64,000 bases of DNA from an uncultured Draconibacterium sp. (GTDB lineage Bacteria > Bacteroidota > Bacteroidia > Bacteroidales > Prolixibacteraceae), in contig CANLMQ010000015.1 in NCBI GenBank assembly GCA_947492175.1, positions 1 to 64,000 on the forward strand, written 5' to 3'. The notes beneath the pieces were generated by a model that did not search any database, was not told where the DNA came from, and worked only from the letters and a program-made list of their open reading frames with translations. This document shows, in pieces, positions 45,132 through 53,738 of the stretch. Numbering within the stretch: position 1 is the first letter of the stretch; every line of letters begins with the position of its first letter. The position numbers and the translations under genes are program-made.

Positions 45132-47732
45132 ATGAATATATATATGAACAAAAATGCTATTATCATTATTTTGTTATTCGCTTTAAACTCTTGTGTTTTT
45201 ATACCAAAGAAGGCGATGGAGATCTACGTTTCACCATCCGGAAACGATACTAATCCGGGTACCATTGAAGCTCCCTTTGCATCCGTAGAGCGTGCCCGCG
45301 ATGAGGTGCGAAACTTAAAGAATAAAAAATCAGCTCCGGTAACTGTTTTTTTCAGAGAAGGAGTATATCGTTTTTCCCAACCTCTGCTTTTAACAGCTGA
45401 TGATTCGGGCGAAGAGGGCAAAGCAATTATATACTCAGCTTATAAAAATGAAAAGGTAAGTTTTACCGGATGCCGGAAGTTGTCGCCCAAATGGGAGAAG
45501 TATAGCGATAATCTTTGGGTTACTAAAGCGAAACTACCCACCGAACAAGGCTTCTCGCCAAGAACCTTATATGTTAACGGTGCTGCCTGTCCTGTAGCGA
45601 GATATCCCAATTTAGTACCGGGGGAAAGACCCTGGGGAGGAGTGAATGCCGATTGTCTGAATCCTGAACGTGTTTCAACTTGGAAATCGCCGGTAGGTGC
45701 TTATGTACATGGTATGCAGCAAGGGAAATGGGGAAGCATTCATTATAAAATTATTGATGTTACGCCAAAAGGGATCCCGCATCTCGAACTGGTTTCAATA
45801 AATACCTCTACCATGTATAACAACGCCCAATTGCACAAAACCGACCGTTATGTGGAGAATGCTTTTGAAGAATTGGATGCACCGGGCGAGTGGTTCTGGG
45901 ATAAAGCTACCGAACACTTGTATTTTTACCCTCCGGGAGGATTGGATGTAAACAAGGCACTCTTTGAAGTCCCCGAAACGGCTTGTATTATAAAAATGGA
46001 AGGTAGGGAGGAAACGCCGGTTAAATACATTACATTCAACAATATCGATTTCGAAAAAACGCGATCAACATGGTACAAAACTACGGAACACCTTCCTGTT
46101 GGCGACTATGTAATTAATCGTGGTGCCGCTGTGTTTATGGAAGGAACAGAGCATTGTGAAATTGCCGATTGTGACTTTCTGGAAATTGGAGGAAACGCAA
46201 TAATGCTGAGTAATTATAACCGTAACTCCAAAATTACCGGCAACCGTTTGGAAAATATTCAGGCCAATGGAATTGTATTAGTTGGTAGCCGCGATGCCAT
46301 GCGCGATTCTCCATGGTGCAATGTATTGGATTCCACTGCAACGAAAGACTTAACAAAAGAGTGGGGATATAAGCTAAGCTACAAAGTTTGGGATGAACCA
46401 TTCAGAGATAAACAACAAAGTACAGATACTATCCCCGGACCTAAAACGGAAAATTATCCGCGGTTTTGCCTGGTGGAAAATAACCTGATTACCCGGGTTG
46501 GAGAATTGGAAAAACAAGCTGCCGGAATTCTGGTTTCTATGTCGGCTGAAAACACATTAAACCACAATTCGATTTATGATTTACCTCGTGCCGGAATTTG
46601 CTTAAACGACGGATGCTGGGGCGGTAATATTGTGGAGAATAATGATGTGTTTCATACCGTACTTTCAACGGCCGATCATGGCCCTTTTAATTCATGGGGG
46701 CGCGACCGCCACTGGACTATGGCCATGCATGGTGTAGTTAAAAAGGGGCACGAAAATGCACACGACAGAAGTCGTTTGGATACCTATATCTCCAATGTCA
46801 TTCGTCACAATCGTTTTACACATACGATTGCATCCCATTCCTGGGGAATCGACCTCGATGATGGGTCCTCAAACTTTCATATTTATAACAATCTTACAAT
46901 TGGTTGCAGTGTTAAACTTCGTGAAGGATTTTTCAGAACCGTGGAAAACAATATTTTTATCGGGAAATTTGCTCCCGGTAAACATGTTTGCTTCGATAAT
47001 ACTGAGGATGTATTGCGGCGTAATATTTACGTAAATACAAATAGCAATGTGGTTTTTGATGCCATTCATGCTAAACCATCGCAGATAAAGGAGATGGATT
47101 CAAACCTGTATTACATTACTTCCGGTGAACCTGCGGTTGTGGCATTTCGTGGTCGTGTTGAAGAAGGGTATTTGCCTAAAATGACGATTCCTGAATGGCA
47201 GCAAAAAGGACACGACAAGTCTTCTATTGTTGCCGATCCTCTTTTTGTGGATATGGAGTCGGGAAATTTTAAACTGAAAGAAAACTCTCCGGCCTTCAAA
47301 ATTGGTTTTAAAGAATTTCCGCTTGATAACTTTGGAGTTACAAAACCCGAATTCCAGAAAGAAGCAGAAGCAGCTTATAAAAAGTATGCCCCGTCACTGA
47401 ATGCTGAAAAAGATGGTAGAAATGAAGACAGAAGGTATAAATGGATGGGAGCCACCATAAAAACCATGACTACGGAAGGTGAAAAATCGGTTGCCGGAAT
47501 TGACGACATCAAAGGTGTAATTCTTGAGAATGTTCCCTGGGGAAGCGAATTGTTTAAGCAGCAGGCACAGTCGGGCGATGTGATTTTAAAAGCCAATGGA
47601 AAGGATATCAATACTATTGAAGACTTGAAGAAAGAGCTGCAGAAGAGCAATAAAAAAATAATTTTATGGGTGGATGGAAATCCGCCTGCGCATGAAATTA
47701 TCATTGTAAAACCTGATAGAACAATCAATTGA
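45132..47732 (+). CDS. GH141-like beta-helix glycosidase with C-terminal PDZ domain (lipoprotein)
   Basis: 866 residues from ATG 45132, one base after the previous stop; an in-frame start at 45102 would overlap that gene. Lipobox LNSC, then MEIYVSPSGNDTNPGTIEAP. The long beta-helix includes SVERARDEVRNLK, a jelly-roll insert (about 120-290), GAAVFMEGTEHCEIADCDFL, GGNAIMLSNYNRNSKITGN and WGIDLDDGSSNFHIYNN. GH141 members include an alpha-L-fucosidase from rhamnogalacturonan-II degradation and a xylanase. The last ~90 residues form a PDZ domain (IKGVILENVPWGSELFKQQ, SGDVILKANGKDINTIEDL), unusual on a glycosidase and perhaps used for docking to another protein. Confidence 0.8.
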   Translation: MNIYMNKNAIIIILLFALNSCVFIPKKAMEIYVSPSGNDTNPGTIEAPFASVERARDEVRNLKNKKSAPVTVFFREGVYRFSQPLLLTADDSGEEGKAIIYSAYKNEKVSFTGCRKLSPKWEKYSDNLWVTKAKLPTEQGFSPRTLYVNGAACPVARYPNLVPGERPWGGVNADCLNPERVSTWKSPVGAYVHGMQQGKWGSIHYKIIDVTPKGIPHLELVSINTSTMYNNAQLHKTDRYVENAFEELDAPGEWFWDKATEHLYFYPPGGLDVNKALFEVPETACIIKMEGREETPVKYITFNNIDFEKTRSTWYKTTEHLPVGDYVINRGAAVFMEGTEHCEIADCDFLEIGGNAIMLSNYNRNSKITGNRLENIQANGIVLVGSRDAMRDSPWCNVLDSTATKDLTKEWGYKLSYKVWDEPFRDKQQSTDTIPGPKTENYPRFCLVENNLITRVGELEKQAAGILVSMSAENTLNHNSIYDLPRAGICLNDGCWGGNIVENNDVFHTVLSTADHGPFNSWGRDRHWTMAMHGVVKKGHENAHDRSRLDTYISNVIRHNRFTHTIASHSWGIDLDDGSSNFHIYNNLTIGCSVKLREGFFRTVENNIFIGKFAPGKHVCFDNTEDVLRRNIYVNTNSNVVFDAIHAKPSQIKEMDSNLYYITSGEPAVVAFRGRVEEGYLPKMTIPEWQQKGHDKSSIVADPLFVDMESGNFKLKENSPAFKIGFKEFPLDNFGVTKPEFQKEAEAAYKKYAPSLNAEKDGRNEDRRYKWMGATIKTMTTEGEKSVAGIDDIKGVILENVPWGSELFKQQAQSGDVILKANGKDINTIEDLKKELQKSNKKIILWVDGNPPAHEIIIVKPDRTIN

Positions 47733-47793
47733 GTTTGCCCGATTAAAATGCTCCACTCTTTTCAGTTTTTCCGGATGTTGAAAGGTGGATAAT

Positions 47794-47843
47794 CCTGAAA
47801 TAGGTTGGCTCGAAACATAGAAGATAAGTCAACCTAAATCAGG
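47794..47843. repeat. Hairpin upstream of GH95
   Basis: The arms are 47794-47807 (CCTGAAATAGGTTG) and 47830-47843 (CAACCTAAATCAGG), 14 bp with two mismatches around a 22-nt loop. It lies in the 155-bp gap between the PDZ-glycosidase and GH95. There is no T-run. It may be a processing site or operator. Confidence 0.4.
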
Positions 47844-47887
47844 ACGCTGCAGAAATACTGGTTGTTTAAAACTACAGATTAAGAAAA

Positions 47888-50347
47888 ATGAAAGGAACTA
47901 AGATTTTTACATTGGTGTTGGTCCTCGCTATTTCGGGCTTTTTTTCTTTTGCTCAAAAAAAAGCTTTTGTCGGAGCCACGGCAACTCAGCTAGCCCGGGA
48001 GTGGACTAGGGCTATGTTAACCGGTAATGGGAACATGGGGGGCATTATGTTTGGAGATCCCTACGCCGAAACGATAATAATAAATCACTGTAAGTTGTAT
48101 TTGCCCATGGGAAGCCGAGAGATTGTTCCTAATCTTGGAGGCGATATGTCCAAATTGAAAAAAACAGGTTTGGAAGCAGGGATCAATAGTCCGGCGATTG
48201 TACATAAGAAAGTTTTAGAAAAAACAGGGCATAAAATTGTAAATACCGATCCGTTTCATCCGGCTTTTTTTCTAAAAATGAATATGAAACCAGATAGTGC
48301 ATCAAACTATCTGCTTACTGAAAATTTTGAAACCGGTGAGATTGTAGCCAAGTGGTCGGATCGTGAAGGAGAGTGGCAACGGAAACTTTTTATTTCGCGT
48401 GCTGACGATGTGGCTGTGATGACACTGAAGGGACCCTGCGGAAAAGTGAATTGCAACTTTCAAATGGAAATAAATCATGAATTGATCGAAACTTCCATTG
48501 TAACAGAAAAAGGCTTCATTAGTGCCCATAATGTTTATAAGAAAGGGAAAGGTGGATACGATTGTGCAATTCGCATTATAACGGATAAGGGGACGGTTAT
48601 CCCGACTGCGGATGGTGTTTCCGTTGAAAATGCAGATGAAATCGTATTGTTGATGCAAGTTCGAACCTGGCGCACTCCTATACCAAAAGAACTTAGTGAG
48701 TCGTGGGCTTTTTCTCCACAGAACCCGGCTTTTTCTTCAGGGTACAAAACAAATTACCTCGCGGAGATAAAAACACATTTAAGGTCGCTTTCTGATAGTT
48801 ATGAAAACTTGCTAAAGCCACATGTAAAATTACATAGCGAGTTGTTTTCCAGAGTGAAACTTAACCTGGGAGCCACTGATACCGACCGCCAAAAACCGAC
48901 AGAACAATTGCTAACAGAAGCAGCCGTGAAGAACCAGACATCGCTCGCGCTCATGGAACGAATTTATGACGCCTGCCGCTATTTGACGATCTGTAGCTCT
49001 GGTACTCATCCCTCCAATCTGCAGGGAATATGGACCGGTACCTGGAGTCCTGCCTGGAGCGGCGATTATACCGTAGATTCGAATTTGCAACTGGAAATAC
49101 AATCGTTAATGAGTTGCAATATGCCCGAGTTGATGAATTCCTTCTTTAACTTGGTTGATTCGTGGTTGCCCGACTGCCGTTTAAATGCCAAAAAGTTTTA
49201 CGGTTGCCGTGGTGCTGTAAGCAATGCCCGGGCGTCGAGCGTGTGTCTTTTATTGCACTGGGGGCAATGGCCCGGAGAACAACTTATTAGCTGTCTGGGA
49301 TGGCTGGCACATTTTTATTACGACTATTACCAGTTTACTGGCGACCGGGAATTTCTGAAAAACAGGGCTGTTCCGTTAATGAAGGAAGTTGCCTTGTTTT
49401 ACGAAGATCTTCTGGCAGGAACAGAAGATGAAAATGGCAAGTTTCGCTTCTTTATAAGTTATTCCCCGGAACATAAATTATGGGCAAATTCAACATTCGA
49501 TATTGCTGTGGCTAAGGCAATATATACTTATCTGATTAAGGCTTGTTCTGAACTACACATTGAGAATGGACAGATTAAAAAATGGAAAAAATTGAGGGAC
49601 AAGCTGCCGTCCTACCTTCTCAACAGTCATGGGGGGCTTCAGGAGTGGGCATGGAAGGGGGCTGATGAAGATTATAATCAGCGCCATCATTCGCATTTTC
49701 TTCCACTGTACCAGTTTTGTGAGTTTGACCCCGAGCGTACTCCTGAATTATGGAAAGCATCGCAAATCGCATTCGATGATAAAGTAAACGGATGGTTTAG
49801 ATTGGCGCAAGGTTCGAACAGTAACCATATTACGCATGGAATGGTAAATCAGGGACAGTGTGCTGCGCGGCTCGGACGAAGCGATATTGTTTATGAAACA
49901 TTAGACCGGATGGCTGCGAGAAAATATATATATCCAAGTTTTATGATGTCGTACTGGCCTGGATATAAAGGTTTTGGGTTCGACCCTGTTGGCTGCATCC
50001 CCGACAATATAAACAATGCACTGGCATTTATGTGGGAGAAGACCCTGGATGTTCTTCCTGCTTTGCCCGAACAATGGCCCAAAGGCTCTCTTGAAGGAAT
50101 TTTACTACGCAACCAGGTAAAGCTTGATCGCCTGGCATGGAACAAATTGGGAAAATACATCGAAATAGCTTTGACTTCAGAAATAGAACAGAATATTACC
50201 ATGAGGTTCCCGCTGGGATGCATGGTAGATTTTATTGCAATTAACGATTTTTCTGTGAAAGTGCTTAAATTACCTGAAAGGGAAAATTGTTATGATATCT
50301 GTTTGCCTGAAAAACGAAAAATAAATCTGAAAATTAAATTAAAGTAA
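47888..50347 (+). CDS. GH95-family glycosidase (alpha-L-fucosidase/galactosidase type), divergent active site
   Basis: An 819-residue secreted protein (signal peptide ending FFSFAQ). The N-terminal GH95 beta-domain has GNGNMGGIMFGDPYAETIIINH. The (alpha/alpha)6 core has SSGTHPSNLQGIWTGTWSPAWSGDYTVDSN (30 residues, core at about 370-400), FISYSPEHKLW with the presumed acid Glu, and FGFDPVGCIPDN. In characterised GH95 enzymes the base-activating pair lies in a YTLNxN segment. Here it reads YTVDSN, so the first Asn is Asp. The FQIDGNFG block near the C-terminal base is replaced by FGFDPVGCI. Overall length and fold are normal. It may prefer a related sugar such as L-galactose rather than alpha-1,2-fucose. 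Confidence 0.85.
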   Translation: MKGTKIFTLVLVLAISGFFSFAQKKAFVGATATQLAREWTRAMLTGNGNMGGIMFGDPYAETIIINHCKLYLPMGSREIVPNLGGDMSKLKKTGLEAGINSPAIVHKKVLEKTGHKIVNTDPFHPAFFLKMNMKPDSASNYLLTENFETGEIVAKWSDREGEWQRKLFISRADDVAVMTLKGPCGKVNCNFQMEINHELIETSIVTEKGFISAHNVYKKGKGGYDCAIRIITDKGTVIPTADGVSVENADEIVLLMQVRTWRTPIPKELSESWAFSPQNPAFSSGYKTNYLAEIKTHLRSLSDSYENLLKPHVKLHSELFSRVKLNLGATDTDRQKPTEQLLTEAAVKNQTSLALMERIYDACRYLTICSSGTHPSNLQGIWTGTWSPAWSGDYTVDSNLQLEIQSLMSCNMPELMNSFFNLVDSWLPDCRLNAKKFYGCRGAVSNARASSVCLLLHWGQWPGEQLISCLGWLAHFYYDYYQFTGDREFLKNRAVPLMKEVALFYEDLLAGTEDENGKFRFFISYSPEHKLWANSTFDIAVAKAIYTYLIKACSELHIENGQIKKWKKLRDKLPSYLLNSHGGLQEWAWKGADEDYNQRHHSHFLPLYQFCEFDPERTPELWKASQIAFDDKVNGWFRLAQGSNSNHITHGMVNQGQCAARLGRSDIVYETLDRMAARKYIYPSFMMSYWPGYKGFGFDPVGCIPDNINNALAFMWEKTLDVLPALPEQWPKGSLEGILLRNQVKLDRLAWNKLGKYIEIALTSEIEQNITMRFPLGCMVDFIAINDFSVKVLKLPERENCYDICLPEKRKINLKIKLK

Positions 50348-50350
50348 ACC

Positions 50351-51814
50351 ATGAAAAAGAAATTCTATACAAATGCCTGTCGTTTTAATTGTGCAAATAC
50401 ATTAAAACACATTGGGAAAGCAGTTCTCCTAATTTTTATATTTTGCGGATTAAGCTGTAATCAAAAAACAGAAACATCTAAATTAACGCAAGAAGCCATT
50501 TCGGATAGTGTTCGTGCAGAACAAATTGCCGAGCTTAAGTTTGGAATGTTTATTTGTTGGTCAACAAGTTCCTTTTCGGGAAAAGAATGGACTAGAGATG
50601 GTCACGGCCCGGAATTTTTTGAAGCCACCGGATGTAATACTGATCAATGGTGCAGGGTAGCCAAGGAAAGTGAGATGAAGTATATTCTGTTTCTTGCAAA
50701 ACATCATGACGGATTATGTTTATGGGATACAAAAACTACAGAAAAGAAGGTAACAAACAGTCCTTTGGGAATTGATGTATTGGCCCGCTTAAAAGAATCA
50801 TGCGATAAATATGGATTAAAATTATCGCTCTATTTCTCAGAAGGTGACTGGTCGTGGGAAAATGGAAAGAACAAGGAGCTTAAAAAAGAACAATTAAAGG
50901 AACTATTAACGAATTACGGAAACTTTGAGCATGTTTGGTTTGATGCTGCTGCCGGTGATGGTGGGCTTACTCATGAAGAAACCGTGGAATGGGTTCACAG
51001 CTTCCAGCCAAATGTTTTTACAGGCTTTAATCACGGACCAATTGCAGGACGTTTACGGGTTGGTGAATCGCGTCTGATGGGACCTTTAGAATCACGATCT
51101 AAAAAACATGTACACAATGCATTGTTTAAAGGTATAGAGAATAATAATTGGAAACTGGCAGAAATGACATATACTATTTTTAATGGTCGTAGTCCTGCTT
51201 TTTCGGGATTTGGGAACTGGTTTTACACCAAAGAAGCCGACAAAGGCATTTGTGTCTCGCCGGAGTATATTTATCGCGACTATCTTGAATGCATAAAATA
51301 TAAGGGTATATTAGATTTGTGTGTGGCGCCTATGAGAAATGGTAACCTGCGACCTGTTGATATAGGAACCTTATATCAGGTAGGAAGGTACATAAGACAG
51401 GAGGATGTATTTGAAGACAATAAGGCCTGGGGGGTAACACATACAGCAAGTAGCAGCGCAAAAGGCAGAGATTTCTGGCACAGAAACTTTAGTGCGGATA
51501 ATGCTTTTGACGAATTAGATCAAACGTATTGGCAGGCAGATTCTACTGATACATCTCCCTCATTAACTGTTGAGTTTGATAATATCCAGGAAATTAGCTA
51601 CGTAAGAATAAATCAACCCGAGGGAGCGAATTACATTAAAAAATATAAGATAGAATCGAAGTCTAACGGGATATGGGAAACCATACTTGAAGGAGAACAA
51701 ATTATATCAGGATTTAGAATGGATTTTCCAGTACCGATTCATACAAAATCTATTCGTTTGAAAATTGAATCTTTTGAACAAGTACCTTGTGTTGCTGAAT
51801 TAAAGTTTATGTAA
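50351..51814 (+). CDS. GH29 alpha-L-fucosidase with C-terminal discoidin module (lipoprotein)
   Basis: A 487-residue lipoprotein with a long n-region and lipobox GLSC near residue 36. The barrel contains KFGMFICWSTSSFSGKEW, LAKHHDGLCLWDTKTTEK and the nucleophile D198 in HVWFDAAAGDGG. A discoidin-like module follows (about 355-487, NFSADNAFDELDQTYWQAD). It starts 3 bp after the GH95 stop, so translation is probably coupled. It is a paralogue of 31048-32067 with the binding module retained, so one of the two arose by duplication and was then placed under different control. Confidence 0.92.
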   Translation: MKKKFYTNACRFNCANTLKHIGKAVLLIFIFCGLSCNQKTETSKLTQEAISDSVRAEQIAELKFGMFICWSTSSFSGKEWTRDGHGPEFFEATGCNTDQWCRVAKESEMKYILFLAKHHDGLCLWDTKTTEKKVTNSPLGIDVLARLKESCDKYGLKLSLYFSEGDWSWENGKNKELKKEQLKELLTNYGNFEHVWFDAAAGDGGLTHEETVEWVHSFQPNVFTGFNHGPIAGRLRVGESRLMGPLESRSKKHVHNALFKGIENNNWKLAEMTYTIFNGRSPAFSGFGNWFYTKEADKGICVSPEYIYRDYLECIKYKGILDLCVAPMRNGNLRPVDIGTLYQVGRYIRQEDVFEDNKAWGVTHTASSSAKGRDFWHRNFSADNAFDELDQTYWQADSTDTSPSLTVEFDNIQEISYVRINQPEGANYIKKYKIESKSNGIWETILEGEQIISGFRMDFPVPIHTKSIRLKIESFEQVPCVAELKFM

Positions 51815-51841
51815 TTACGTTAAAAATAAATAACTGAAACA

Positions 51842-53728
51842 ATGAGAACCTTTACAATTATTTTGCTTTTATTATTTGTAGCCATGTTAGCACAGGCCCA
51901 GTGGTCGGTTAAAGGTGACGCTACCGATAAAAATGCCCGCTGGAATTTACTTCAGAAATTTACTCCGGAAGAATGGGACGCCAGTAATTTTGCTACCGAA
52001 GAAGAAATGCAGTGGTTTAACGATGCCCGTTACGGCATGTTCATCCATTTTGGATTATCTACCTACATTGGCAAAGACCTGAGCTGGGGCATGTGTTATA
52101 CCCGTAAAGCACCAGACAAAGGGCACGGACCAATAGCAGACTCTGTATGGACAAAATACCCCGAACATTTTATTTTTAATGATTTTGATGCCAAACAGTG
52201 GGTTAATATTGCCAAAAAGGCAGGCATGAAATACATTGTTACTATTGCCAAGCACCACGATGGATTTCATATGTGGGACACACAATACTCCGAATTTAAA
52301 GTTACCAATACGCCATTTGGCCGCGATTATCTGAAGGAAATTGCCGATGCGTGCCACGAGGCCGGTATGAAATTCGGTATCTACTATTCGCAGCGCGACT
52401 GGTATCATCCTGATTATGCACCTATTGATACATCGTTGATTGAGGTGCAGGCCGAAGCTCCTTATTATAAACCCAAACCGGGTATAAAAGCAGTGAAACC
52501 TGGACCAAGTCATCAAAAATACATCGATTACCAGTTTAACGTGGTACGCGAACTATGCACCAACTACGGGAAAGTTGATGTTTTTTGGTTCGATGCGTCC
52601 TGGTGGGGAGGAATGTTTACTGCCGAAATGTGGGAATCAGAGAAATTGACCCGGATGATACGTCAGTTGCAACCGGGCATTATCATTAACAACCGTGCTT
52701 CCATTCCGGGTGATTTTGATACACCTGAGCAAAAAATAGGAATGTATCAGATTCGTCCATGGGAGAGTTGTGTAACCCTTTGTGGTTCGTGGTCGTGGTC
52801 GGCAACACCGAACAAATCGAAGAAAACCATTATCGATATGCTCACTGCCACCGCCTGCGGAGATGGAAATATGCTCCTCAGTTGGGGGCCCAAATGGGAG
52901 GGAGCATTCGATCCTGCACAAGTGGAACGTCTGGAAGAAGTAGGCGACTGGCTACAACTTTACGGACACTCCATTTATAATACCAAAGGTGGTCCGTGGT
53001 ATCCGGAAAAATGGGGCGGGAGCACCTGTCTTGGAAAAACAGCTTATGTGCATATTACCGGCGAAGTAGGGGATCTGCTTTCGCTGTCGGCAATTCAGAA
53101 TACAATTGTGGCTGCAAAAGTTCTCACCGGAGGACAAGTCTCCTTCACCCAAAACGAAAAGCAGGTGCTTATAAATCTGGAAAATGTAAACAGGAATGAA
53201 GAATCAGTGATTGTAAAGCTTACCTTCGAAAATGAAATCGAAGGGATGGTGGCTGAAAAACGGTCGAAATCGAAATTTGATGACCTGCTGTATGGAGAAC
53301 AGGTAACAGAAAATATAACACTGAAACTCAGTTCCCAATCACCCCTCGACAAATTGGAGCATCACAAAATGCTTTTGGGAAGCACCTTGTATAACAGTCC
53401 CTTTGCCTTTCATACAAAGACAGAAAAAGAACCTTACGCGATAATCGACCTGGGCAAATTGTATTCGGTAACCGGTGTAGTTTTGTATAATGAAAAACAC
53501 TATTCAGGCGATCCGGGTACTTTTGATGTACTGATTTCCTCGGATGGAAAAAACTGGCACTCTGTTGAGAAATGCAATAATGCATTTAACCGGTGGGAAG
53601 TTACGGTTGCGCAGTTCAATGCCGGAATTCAGCTTCCGGGAGTAGAAGCCAGGTATGTGAAGGTGTTGCTGAAAGCTGAAAAAGAAGAAGCTCTTCATTT
53701 GAAAAGAATACATGTTTACACGAAATAG
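51842..53728 (+). CDS. GH29 alpha-L-fucosidase with C-terminal discoidin module (secreted)
   Basis: A 628-residue protein with a signal peptide ending MLAQAQ, so periplasmic or secreted rather than lipidated. GH29 barrel: ARYGMFIHFGLSTYIGKDLS, IAKHHDGFHMWDTQYSEFK, and the nucleophile D251 in VFWFDASWWGG. Beta-sandwich and discoidin domains occupy about 400-628 (LLGSTLYNSPFAFHTKTEKE, IDLGKLYSVTGVVLYNEK). It is a GH29 lineage distinct from the two small lipoprotein enzymes and probably handles another fucose linkage or a sulfated or branched context. Confidence 0.92.
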   Translation: MRTFTIILLLLFVAMLAQAQWSVKGDATDKNARWNLLQKFTPEEWDASNFATEEEMQWFNDARYGMFIHFGLSTYIGKDLSWGMCYTRKAPDKGHGPIADSVWTKYPEHFIFNDFDAKQWVNIAKKAGMKYIVTIAKHHDGFHMWDTQYSEFKVTNTPFGRDYLKEIADACHEAGMKFGIYYSQRDWYHPDYAPIDTSLIEVQAEAPYYKPKPGIKAVKPGPSHQKYIDYQFNVVRELCTNYGKVDVFWFDASWWGGMFTAEMWESEKLTRMIRQLQPGIIINNRASIPGDFDTPEQKIGMYQIRPWESCVTLCGSWSWSATPNKSKKTIIDMLTATACGDGNMLLSWGPKWEGAFDPAQVERLEEVGDWLQLYGHSIYNTKGGPWYPEKWGGSTCLGKTAYVHITGEVGDLLSLSAIQNTIVAAKVLTGGQVSFTQNEKQVLINLENVNRNEESVIVKLTFENEIEGMVAEKRSKSKFDDLLYGEQVTENITLKLSSQSPLDKLEHHKMLLGSTLYNSPFAFHTKTEKEPYAIIDLGKLYSVTGVVLYNEKHYSGDPGTFDVLISSDGKNWHSVEKCNNAFNRWEVTVAQFNAGIQLPGVEARYVKVLLKAEKEEALHLKRIHVYTK

Positions 53729-53738
53729 AAACGAAATT

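Noticed and set aside
53712..53738. Longer start for the last GH29 gene
   Set aside because: It would overlap the preceding gene; ATG 53739 starts a proper signal peptide region.
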